The notes beneath the pieces were generated by a model. The model did no database searches. It was not told the origin of the DNA and worked only from the letters and a program-made list of their open reading frames with translations. Below, piece by piece: positions 41,082 through 49,595 of a stretch of DNA of 64,000 bases. The translations under genes were made by a program, and so were the position numbers. The DNA is from Oligoflexia bacterium (lineage in GTDB: Bacteria > Bdellovibrionota > UBA1018): the NCBI GenBank assembly GCA_903895855.1, contig CAITVN010000009.1, forward strand, positions 1-64,000, given 5' to 3'. Within the stretch, counting starts at the first letter, position 1. Each line of letters starts with the position of its first letter.

Positions 41082-41263
41082 GGAACTTGGATGATCGACC
41101 AAGAAACTTTAAGAGACTTTAGGACGATCTGATGAAAATAGACCTACCTGGCGATTGCTCAAACACCTACGCGTAGACGGCGTGCAGGTGTGAAGCGTCA
41201 ATGAGACAAGTGAACCCCCCGCCTGAGTAAGCGATTATGCGACACGGTCAGCGGCTTTCAAGA

Positions 41264-42619
41264 TCACTCTGAATCTGAAATCTCTGACTTTCTGAGTTCA
41301 CCCGAGTCTTCACTTGGCTTTGTATTTGGCGATGACCGCATGGCACCCGTAAATGAACTCATTTTCGCAGCTCCCAACGCTTGAATGGCGGCTAGGCCGT
41401 TGTGTCGACGGCATAAAATGCGGCAATTTGCCAAATCATTCGATCCACCTAGGGCCAGCGGGTTCACGTGATCGATTTCAAGCTGGTAGCGAGACTCACA
41501 GCGATGCCCCTGATACTCGTACTCACACTTTCCATCGGCTTGGCTCCACACTTGCCGTTTTAATTGAACGGGCAACGTGACCCGAATTCCAGCTGGCAAC
41601 GTCTTCGCTGCGGTGTGAACCAAATTGCTTTTGTCAGTTTTGTCGGCCTTACGGTGGGGCGTTTTAGGATTTTCACCCATTTCGCCACAACTATTGTCAA
41701 CATTCTGATCACGATTTTGATCAGCACTCTTCTGATTCTTTGCAACAGTCTTTTGATTATTTGCCTCAGGTTTTTGACTGCTTTCATCACATTGTTGAAC
41801 TGCTTCCGGCCGCAGCCCCTTTGTTTTTTCGAGCTTTGTGAGATGACTTGTCACTAAAAGCTCCATGAATTCAGCAAGAGTGGCATTGGGATGCGAGTGA
41901 CTGAGAAGCTCTTTGAGGCGTTCAATCTTTTTGAATAGGTCTTCTGAAATACTAAATTTCAGTTCTCGCACGGTTGGTGATAAGACTCGTGCCTTGTCGG
42001 GTTTGGGCAACTCTGGCGCGAGTTTCGAGAGCATCTGATCACACTCGCTTTGCGACTTGTTTTCAGCGTGCTTCGCGATCTGCTTCTTTTCTTCAATCGT
42101 TTTTGCCTGGCCAGATTTCTTGATCGCCTGAAAATGCGACTGAAGTTTTGCGCCGTTACTCAGCGACAATGTGCCTTGTTCATAGGCTTTCCGAGTCTCA
42201 GGCAAATCTTGCATGAGGCGCATGCATTGAATTCGCCTTTGGGCGGCACCCTCGCTTAATCCCAATTCTTTTGTCACAAATTCGAACAAACTTGAGTAAC
42301 CCAACTTTAAGAACAGCAGTCGCTGACTGATCTCGGTGAGATACTCAATGAGCTTTGCGGTAATTCTCCGTTCTTCGCTCACTATGATTTTTGTTTCGCT
42401 CAACAATTGGTCTGGTGTGAGAGTTTTTAAGTTCATTTTAACATTCATAAAATTCAAACCATTCATTGAATGGTCACATAACACAGCTTTTTTAGGGGTG
42501 GCTTTCGAGAACGGTGCCTTCATTTTTTGAGTGGCCTTCAGGCGTACGCAAATTGGCAAGACGCCACAACTGAATCGGCTTGAGTCAAAAACGACACAAA
42601 TACCTAAATCGAAGCCCAT
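41264..42619 (-). CDS. HNH endonuclease-domain protein
   Basis: CEYEYQGHRCESRYQLEIDHVNPLALGGSNDLANCRILCRRHN HNH motif; N-terminal helical domain. Start may be internal (MNVKMNLK). Confidence 0.85.
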   Translation of the reverse strand: MGFDLGICVVFDSSRFSCGVLPICVRLKATQKMKAPFSKATPKKAVLCDHSMNGLNFMNVKMNLKTLTPDQLLSETKIIVSEERRITAKLIEYLTEISQRLLFLKLGYSSLFEFVTKELGLSEGAAQRRIQCMRLMQDLPETRKAYEQGTLSLSNGAKLQSHFQAIKKSGQAKTIEEKKQIAKHAENKSQSECDQMLSKLAPELPKPDKARVLSPTVRELKFSISEDLFKKIERLKELLSHSHPNATLAEFMELLVTSHLTKLEKTKGLRPEAVQQCDESSQKPEANNQKTVAKNQKSADQNRDQNVDNSCGEMGENPKTPHRKADKTDKSNLVHTAAKTLPAGIRVTLPVQLKRQVWSQADGKCEYEYQGHRCESRYQLEIDHVNPLALGGSNDLANCRILCRRHNGLAAIQALGAAKMSSFTGAMRSSPNTKPSEDSGELRKSEISDSE

Positions 42620-42720
42620 AATGGCTGTGATATGCCTTCGAAATCAGTCAACAAAAAATGGATCGGTGAATGAAATAAAACCATGACAAAAATATCACCA
42701 TCGTAACAAGCGGAAAGTTC

Positions 42721-42734
42721 GGGGGGGGGGGGGG
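42721..42734. repeat. 14-bp poly-G homopolymer tract
   Basis: Uninterrupted GGGGGGGGGGGGGG. Confidence 0.9.
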
Positions 42735-43079
42735 CGTTCGTCTTGGCCACGACGCTGTGTTTTTCGACGTTCTCGCATGCTGCCGGCTTGAGAGTGTTCG
42801 CCCCTACCATGCTGAGTTGATGGCGGGGTTCAATGAAACGGGCAGCCTCATCAAAGCAAAATCGGGTCTTGTAGTCTACATTGATGATTTCACCTCAAAC
42901 ACGCCACATCACTACGATCGCCCCAATCTGCTGGAAGTTCTGGTGGAGGTTTCATAGACCGACACAATTCAAGAGACGATCAAAAAACTCCACTAAATGA
43001 AGTTGTTCATACGATTGGTCTCAAAGTGCAGTTTTAGGATTTTTTCACTTAGCTTCATCGATCAGAATAAAGCCCTCAA

Positions 43080-43134
43080 TTTGTGGAATTCTAGCCACAA
43101 GGCAGTCGCTAGAGTTCCACAAATCAGTGGCTAA
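43080..43134. repeat. Inverted repeat with a competing alternative stem
   Basis: TTTGTGGAATTCTAGC/GCTAGAGTTCCACAAA (15/16) and overlapping TAGCCAC/GTGGCTA. Confidence 0.6.
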
Positions 43135-43408
43135 CTTGAGACAACTCGATTTTGCTGAACTCAGACCTAGTCGACAGAGCAGGCCCTGATCTGAAGACTT
43201 GCCGTGCCACTTCATGAATAGTAACCCCCTGGCACTAGCAGAAAATCAGAATCCATTTCTGGTATAAATTGCCCAGTCTTTCGCATACCTAGGTGAGTAG
43301 CTACCTTTCAAAAAGCGAACGAAAAAAACTTCAAATAATGATCGCGATTCAGTAAACCTGTGAAAATCTTTTTGGGTTTCTCACATTTGGCCAACGCCTT
43401 GCTAAAGG

Positions 43409-43456
43409 GTGATCCTGAACAATTGAACCGTAGTGTGAAAGGATCATCTATGAAAA
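43409..43456 (+). repeat. Leader element copy A
   Basis: 48 nt, 41/48 identical without gaps to 45102-45149; same 41-nt distance to ATG. Confidence 0.85.
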
Positions 43457-44169
43457 CTGTGTATTTTATCGTTTCAATCTTACTGATAGGCTTGCTTAAC
43501 TCGCAGCGATCATTTGCGACAGAGGCCTGTGCAGAGGGACATTGCTCTAAGATTTCTGTTAAATTAAACTCGTTTTGTATTGAAAACGGAATGGCCGGAA
43601 AACCTTATCTCGTCTTTGGTCCTGATGGTCAGGAATGCGAGTGTCCTTGTAGCTGTGTGGTTTCGGGTACCCAGATTGAGCTAGCCAATGGATTTGAGAT
43701 TTCAGTTGAAGATATTCAGCTGGGCGATTCTATTTTGAACCCACTGACTCACGAAAAAACCCGTCAAGTAGAGTCGGTGTTAATGAGCGAAGTGAGCGCT
43801 GCTCCACTCATCGAGCTTGTGTTGTCAAATGGCCGCACTCTTCGCGTGAGTCATAATCACGTGTTATTTTTGGCTAATGGTAGCGTCACGAATGCTGTTT
43901 TATTAAAAGAAGGTGATCACGTAAAAAGTGGCCGAAACGAGGCCGCGACTGTCACGGTTTTACGAGCTGCGGTGATTAACTATACCGGCAAGTTGTGGAA
44001 TGTGATTCTTGCGAGCGGCTCGACTGTGGCCAAAGATCACGTATTAGTGACCGAGCAGGTTTTGTCTGGCGATTGGCTTTTACAGGCTAACGTTGACGCC
44101 GGCTCAATTTCACTCAATGTGCTCACCGATCTTATCAAGATTTACAGTCATGAAGGAGTTAGCCAATGA
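43450..44169 (+). CDS. Secreted Hint-domain (Hedgehog/intein-type) protein
   Basis: Signal peptide MKTVYFIVSILLIGLLNSQRSFA; CVVSGTQIELANGFEISVEDIQLGDSI, RTLRVSHNHVLFL, VAKDHVLVTE. Confidence 0.8.
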   Translation: MKTVYFIVSILLIGLLNSQRSFATEACAEGHCSKISVKLNSFCIENGMAGKPYLVFGPDGQECECPCSCVVSGTQIELANGFEISVEDIQLGDSILNPLTHEKTRQVESVLMSEVSAAPLIELVLSNGRTLRVSHNHVLFLANGSVTNAVLLKEGDHVKSGRNEAATVTVLRAAVINYTGKLWNVILASGSTVAKDHVLVTEQVLSGDWLLQANVDAGSISLNVLTDLIKIYSHEGVSQ

Positions 44170-45053
44170 AATCTCAGACGAATCGCGCAGGTTTGATAAA
44201 CGTCAGCTTTTTATTCTTAGTATCACTGAGTGCATGTGGCTCGGGCGTTGGGGGGCTTAGCCAAACTCATTCAAGCCTTGATGAGCAGAAGGGCCAACCT
44301 TCGCAGGTAGGTCAGCCGCCGATCTCTTCGGATGCAGCCTTGAATCCGACTCTCAATAAAGAGGTCGATTATGAAGAAGTCACTAAGGATACCCGTGATG
44401 AGCATCGCTACCCCTACAAAAACGCAGCTTACTCTGGCAACATTATTGGTTCGACTAAGGCTCGAGCTTTTGAATATTTCGTGGTGTCGTTGCAGATTGG
44501 TGTTGACCCTTCTTTTGACGAGAAGCAACAGGTACTCATAAAAGATGCGGTTCAGTTATTTTCTGAACGCGCGCTTAAAACCGAAGTGGTCGATTGTGCT
44601 TATCGAAATTCGAATCGGGACTTTCCGACTTCCCGTACTGAGTTTGAGGCGATGGTTTACAATGCCATCTCTCCTATTAATATCAACGGAGTATTTTTAC
44701 CTGGCTTTCTGTTTGTCGCCAGGTTTTGGCATGACCCAGTCGCCGTCGGCATTGGCTACATCAATCTCTTCTTTGATCGCGACGATCCGCTGCCTGGGTA
44801 TCAGACTCGCCATTACCTGCATATAGGCTTAAATTCTGAGTTTATGGGCGATGAAAGTCAGTATTACCTAAAAAATGATGCTGCCTATTGGGCAGGGGTC
44901 ATTGGTCACGAGATTCTTCACAACCTTGGCATGAGTCATCCGAATGGCTACCCAGGATCTTTTGTCAAAGAATATGGCAATTGCATTTGGAGCGAATCCT
45001 ATTCAGCCACGACCGAAAGTGACGAATCTTCTGATATTGAAGTCAGTCGATGA
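44166..45053 (+). CDS. Lipoprotein metzincin-type metalloprotease
   Basis: Lipobox LSAC; GHEILHNLGMSHPNG (HExxHxxGxxH); ATGA overlap with Hint gene. Confidence 0.8.
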   Translation: MKSQTNRAGLINVSFLFLVSLSACGSGVGGLSQTHSSLDEQKGQPSQVGQPPISSDAALNPTLNKEVDYEEVTKDTRDEHRYPYKNAAYSGNIIGSTKARAFEYFVVSLQIGVDPSFDEKQQVLIKDAVQLFSERALKTEVVDCAYRNSNRDFPTSRTEFEAMVYNAISPININGVFLPGFLFVARFWHDPVAVGIGYINLFFDRDDPLPGYQTRHYLHIGLNSEFMGDESQYYLKNDAAYWAGVIGHEILHNLGMSHPNGYPGSFVKEYGNCIWSESYSATTESDESSDIEVSR

Positions 45054-45101
45054 TTGAAGAAACTTCAGAAAACTGCGGTCTAATTTTGTAATTGCTAATG
45101 C

Positions 45102-45149
45102 GTGATCGTGAACAATTGAACCTAACTGTGAGGGGATCATTTATGAAAA
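45102..45149 (+). repeat. Leader element copy B
   Basis: Matches 43409-43456 at 41/48 positions; ATG at 45143. Confidence 0.85.
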
Positions 45150-46477
45150 TCTTAGTTGCTGTATTGCTTTCGTTACTAACATTCGAGAAATTATCGATAA
45201 AAAATGCTTCAGCAGAGCAGTACCTGGTTTCTCAGTCGTCGAGGCTCTATTTTGGGGGTGGGTTTAACCCTTTTGCTCCCAGTGAGGGAGTTCGACTTTG
45301 CGTTACTTTTGATGAACAAGCGGTAATTCAAGCACGGTCGGTTACATCAACTGGTCTCAGAATTTCACAAGTGAAGTCGTTGAAAGAGCTTTATACTCGT
45401 CTGGGTTTTTCGCTTAGCCTCGAGGGTAGTAGGGTTTTCTTGCAACAGAGTGGTTCACTAAATTCCTCACTTTCAGAAAGCTTTGACGATGATTCGTTCA
45501 ATATTTTGATCTACCATACCGCTGAATACGGTCGTACTCTCATGCCGATTTCGGGTGCTCTTGCTTCGCAATACCGTGGACTTTCTATGAAAAAGTTGAA
45601 ACAGACCTGCGGGACTGAGGTGGTGACCGAAGTGAATCAAGGTTCAAAAGTTTACTCGTTAATCACAATAAAGAATATGAGTGTGACTGCGCAAAAAAAT
45701 CTCGCCAGAAAGCTGGGTCTCGAAGTTGGTGACGAATCTTGGAGACCTGACATGAGCGAGCAATTTAGCCAAACCATGGCTTCGATTGCCTCGACACATT
45801 CGGTTGAGTTTACCTTTGATGCAGTTGGTGGTGCGGGGGTGACAAAATTAGCCGCACTACTCGGTTCAACAGGGCAGACGCCACAAAAACAAGAACTCTT
45901 TTCGCTTGGACGAATTCCGGGGGTGTTGAGCGATTATGTGTCTACGTTAACCCGTGAAAATGCGGTGCCAGTTTCTTACATTACCACCCCAATTGAGGCG
46001 TTTGTGACTGAAGGACAGCTTCAACAATTAGAATTTAAGTCTTCGGTGGTGAGTGACCTCTTTTCTACCTACGAAAAACTCAGAGCGATTGTTTCTCGCG
46101 TTGATAAAGTATTGGGGCCAGATCGAGAAAATTATTTTCTGGACAGCTCGAGTGAGGCCCATCTGGTTTCAGCTCAAAAACAGGCTCGATCTGCAATGAA
46201 TAGAGTTCTCGAAAATGGTCGCGCCTGCTTTGGTGTTTCAAGTCAAGAAGAGTGTAAGAACCCAGAGTTTGAGCCCGTGTCAGTTCGGTGGCCGCCACTT
46301 GATGAAATGCACCTGTGCAAGAAGCTTCGAGATCGGGTTTACCTCTCAGGACAAATCGATCCTGAGCTTTATAGTCTCGCGGTTTCTCACAATCTCGCGC
46401 CTCAATTAGACTGGAATGCACAAGGAGAATTCACAGTAGCCGGCTGGGATCGTTGCAGTTCGGTAGTGGCCGAGTAG
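45143..46477 (+). CDS. Secreted hypothetical protein
   Basis: Signal peptide MKILVAVLLSLLTFEKL; long ORF, no recognised domain. Confidence 0.6.
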   Translation: MKILVAVLLSLLTFEKLSIKNASAEQYLVSQSSRLYFGGGFNPFAPSEGVRLCVTFDEQAVIQARSVTSTGLRISQVKSLKELYTRLGFSLSLEGSRVFLQQSGSLNSSLSESFDDDSFNILIYHTAEYGRTLMPISGALASQYRGLSMKKLKQTCGTEVVTEVNQGSKVYSLITIKNMSVTAQKNLARKLGLEVGDESWRPDMSEQFSQTMASIASTHSVEFTFDAVGGAGVTKLAALLGSTGQTPQKQELFSLGRIPGVLSDYVSTLTRENAVPVSYITTPIEAFVTEGQLQQLEFKSSVVSDLFSTYEKLRAIVSRVDKVLGPDRENYFLDSSSEAHLVSAQKQARSAMNRVLENGRACFGVSSQEECKNPEFEPVSVRWPPLDEMHLCKKLRDRVYLSGQIDPELYSLAVSHNLAPQLDWNAQGEFTVAGWDRCSSVVAE

Positions 46478-46572
46478 AGCCAAGTGACAAGGATCAATAG
46501 GTTTGAGCTTATTTTGCCGTTGGTTTAATCGATTCTTCATAACTATATCTGATTATGTCTGATTATAGCCGA

Positions 46573-47934
46573 TTACTGCCCCATCACGTAACTCTTGAAC
46601 TCTTGATCAAGTGAAACCCCAGTCCGTGTTTCGAGAAAGGCCTGAAAGATTTCGGTGGTGATCGGTTCGCAGCGGTGAAGGGTGTAAAAGTCTTTCAAAG
46701 CCGCGAGCATTCCGCCTGAGTTCGCGAGAAGGCCGTCGAGTTCTGCGATGAAGCGAGGCCCAGCTCGGTAGGCTTGTTTCGTCGCGAAACGTTCGAAGAT
46801 TGAAAAACCGCCCAGATTGACGTGGTCTCGATTAGGGGGCCAGACGCCACGAGGTAAGCCCCGATCTACCCAAGAGACGACGGCTTCGTCGATCCATCCT
46901 GAACGTCCGTCAGACGGCGAAACACAGCGGCCGAACCAAGAGTGCAGTAGTTCGTGCCCTAACGCATCGAGCGTGGTGACGGCAGCGCCTGAGTGCTCCA
47001 TTCCGCCAAACATGATGAACGGAAGGTAGGCGATGAATGAAGCGTGAGGGTAAGGTCCGAAATTGCGTTCGTACTGTTCGAGTAATTCGGGTAGTGCGTG
47101 AGCGCCTTTTCGTGCACGGCCTTTGAGTTCAGAGTAAACTGTGATCGGAATGTCTCGCTCTAGGCCTGCATAGTGGGTCTCGACCACAGCTAAGGGCGCG
47201 TCGGTGATGTGAAGGTAAAAAGAAGAACTCGAAAAATACGAAGGAAACGTGATCGTCCACGCGTGTTCTTGGGTTTCTTGTACAGTGCCGTTGGCAAAAA
47301 TACGATGACGGCCGTAAGCGCCGATGAGAGCTACGTGCAACGTTAGCGCATACTGATCACTTTCATATCCAGTCGGGCCATAGCATTCGAAATAATGCCG
47401 GCGGCTCTTCCATGCGATTTGCGTATCGCGCATCTGTGTTTGAAAGTTCACACCCGATTCACTGAAGTCTAGGTGACTGCTGCCAATCACATAGTCGACC
47501 ACCGCCACGTGTGGCGTGCCTGGTTCGAGCGGCCGCATGAGCACGACTAATTCGGTAGAGTCGGTGCCGGGTGCCGAAACTCGGTTGATCTCGACACTTG
47601 ATCCGTCGAGTACAATCGACTTGATCTTTGCATCGAGTAGAAAAAACGGGTTACCCGCTTCAGTCACCGAGAAGGTCACAACCGCACGAGCGAGCGCTCT
47701 TTGTGAAGAGACGCCGATGCTGAGGTCAATGTCGACCGACGAGAGGTCGGCCTCAACGGCAAGTCCTTGGTTTTTTTCGTGATTCATTAGCTGAAGGGTT
47801 CGACTCACTGGCCTGACGACAGGTTTCAGAGTGGGTTCGTTTGCCGCCGCCGAGTCGATTCGTGTCACCAGGGTCGTCAGGGTGATCAGGGTGCTAAAAA
47901 TGAGAAAGTTGCGGGCCAAAATCAGTTTCTTCAT
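46573..47934 (-). CDS. M1-like (gluzincin) metallopeptidase, exported
   Basis: FGGMEHSGAAV then GHELLHSWFG...WIDEAVVSWVD (HExxH-x18-E arrangement). Confidence 0.75.
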   Translation of the reverse strand: MKKLILARNFLIFSTLITLTTLVTRIDSAAANEPTLKPVVRPVSRTLQLMNHEKNQGLAVEADLSSVDIDLSIGVSSQRALARAVVTFSVTEAGNPFFLLDAKIKSIVLDGSSVEINRVSAPGTDSTELVVLMRPLEPGTPHVAVVDYVIGSSHLDFSESGVNFQTQMRDTQIAWKSRRHYFECYGPTGYESDQYALTLHVALIGAYGRHRIFANGTVQETQEHAWTITFPSYFSSSSFYLHITDAPLAVVETHYAGLERDIPITVYSELKGRARKGAHALPELLEQYERNFGPYPHASFIAYLPFIMFGGMEHSGAAVTTLDALGHELLHSWFGRCVSPSDGRSGWIDEAVVSWVDRGLPRGVWPPNRDHVNLGGFSIFERFATKQAYRAGPRFIAELDGLLANSGGMLAALKDFYTLHRCEPITTEIFQAFLETRTGVSLDQEFKSYVMGQ

Positions 47935-48218
47935 GACACTGATTTAAGGCAACCGAAGTCAAATAAACAGGTCAATAGGGTAAAACAGGGTCGAGATTAC
48001 TTTAGTCTTAGTAAATGAGTGATGGCTGCGCACTCAACTAAGGCAGGGGTAGAGTTCAGTTGAAAAAGTGTTCACCTTTTGTACAGGAAATCATCCTTAG
48101 AAGGGACATTTGGTGGGTGAAAACCGGACATTTTTAAGAAAATAATACGGCGTTCGGCGGTGCTCTCTTTGATTCGGTTGCTATCGGGCGATATCTTTTG
48201 TCTACTGAAGTCAAAACC

Positions 48219-48794
48219 ATGGCCCTTAAAAAAGAAGTTCATAAAGAAAGCCCTCACCGATCAGTGTTGGTCGTCGATGACGAATCGAGCTCGTTATTCT
48301 ATCTGAATACCCTTTTAAATGGTGCCGGTTATCGTGTCTTTAGTGCGCCGTCGGTAAAAGAAGCTCTCAATATTCTCAAAACAAAAGAAATTTCTGCAGT
48401 GATCTCAGACTTGGTGATGCCCGATAGAAGTGGCCTTGAACTTTTAGCTTGGATCAATGAGCAAAAAATCGCAGTGCCATTTTTCGTGATTTCAGGAAAA
48501 GGTAACATTTCACAAGCCGTGAGTGCCATTCAAGCCGGTGCCGTTGATTTCATTTGTAAGCCTATTGATGGCAAATTGCTCATTGAGCAATTGGCGAAAG
48601 TCATTCGCGATAAACACGCGTGCACTTTTTCGATCGATGAAGAGTCGGTGAGTATCAGTTTGCAATTCAGCAAGGCGCAGCTCAGTCTCAATTTCATCGA
48701 AGAAAAAATCAAAGAAGTAGTGCTCAACTATTGCGATCAAAATAAATCTGCGGCAGCCGACATCTTAAAGATCAATCGTAAAACTCTTTATTGA
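48219..48794 (+). CDS. Response regulator with Fis-type C-terminal HTH (RegA/ActR-like)
   Basis: VVDDESSSLFYL, SDLVMPDRSGLEL, KPI; C-terminal SAAADILKINRKTLY*. Confidence 0.85.
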   Translation: MALKKEVHKESPHRSVLVVDDESSSLFYLNTLLNGAGYRVFSAPSVKEALNILKTKEISAVISDLVMPDRSGLELLAWINEQKIAVPFFVISGKGNISQAVSAIQAGAVDFICKPIDGKLLIEQLAKVIRDKHACTFSIDEESVSISLQFSKAQLSLNFIEEKIKEVVLNYCDQNKSAAADILKINRKTLY

Positions 48795-48975
48795 GAGAAG
48801 TGAAATTACAAAAATTTGACTCCCGCATGGTGCCCCCTTTTCGGTCAATGTTTGTGTAGAGATTGGTCGATTTTCTCAACTAAATAAAATCTATGTTGAA
48901 ATCAAATGCGGTTTAAAAAAAGCACACTTACACTTTTATTAGAGATTTCTACATCGACAAAAGTGGGAGGCATCT

Positions 48976-49578
48976 ATGCGAATTCTTCAGCAAGTGAACC
49001 ATGGCGAACGGCTAAAACTGTCACGCCCCATATATTTGGCTCTAGGGCCGTCACTGTTATTGGGATTGATGGCGCTGTCTTTTTCGTTGAGTTTGCAGGC
49101 AGTGGCTAAAGCCGATGAAGCTGCGAATTCAGCCGAATCAGCGGCTTCGCCATACAATCTTTATTCGGTTCAAGCCGGAGCGACCGCCGCGTTTCAAGGT
49201 GGGGGTTCGTCGATTAGTTTTGTGGCTAGGTACATGCCCGAGTATCGCTTCTCGGGCGGTGACTTTATGTCAAAGCTAGGCGCGGGCATTGACTTTGGTG
49301 TCACAGCTTTTAACAATGCAGGCGATTCGGCATTTCTCGCGATTGAGTACGGCGCGTTTGCCTCGTATCACCAAGACAACTTAGAGTGCCGACTGCTTTT
49401 GGGTGGGCAGCGCTGGGGTTCAGTCATTGGGTCAACTTTTTTTACTGGGATTGAGCCACTCTACTATTTTCCGAAAGACACTTTGCCGCTAATTGACGCG
49501 GTTTTTGTGAGTTATGAAGTTCTGTTTTTCTCAAATACGGCGCATGAAATTAGTGCAGGCGTGCAGATTAAATTTTAG
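48976..49578 (+). CDS. Exported hypothetical protein, probable outer-membrane beta-barrel
   Basis: Hydrophobic N-terminus; beta-strand pattern; AHEISAGVQIKF C-terminus. Confidence 0.55.
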   Translation: MRILQQVNHGERLKLSRPIYLALGPSLLLGLMALSFSLSLQAVAKADEAANSAESAASPYNLYSVQAGATAAFQGGGSSISFVARYMPEYRFSGGDFMSKLGAGIDFGVTAFNNAGDSAFLAIEYGAFASYHQDNLECRLLLGGQRWGSVIGSTFFTGIEPLYYFPKDTLPLIDAVFVSYEVLFFSNTAHEISAGVQIKF

Positions 49579-49595
49579 TTGAAAGGAAATTTAAA

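Noticed and set aside
41162-41190. ACACCT...AGGTGT hairpin between DTW and HNH genes
   Set aside because: Short stem with bulge and no T-tract; possible weak bidirectional terminator but unsupported.
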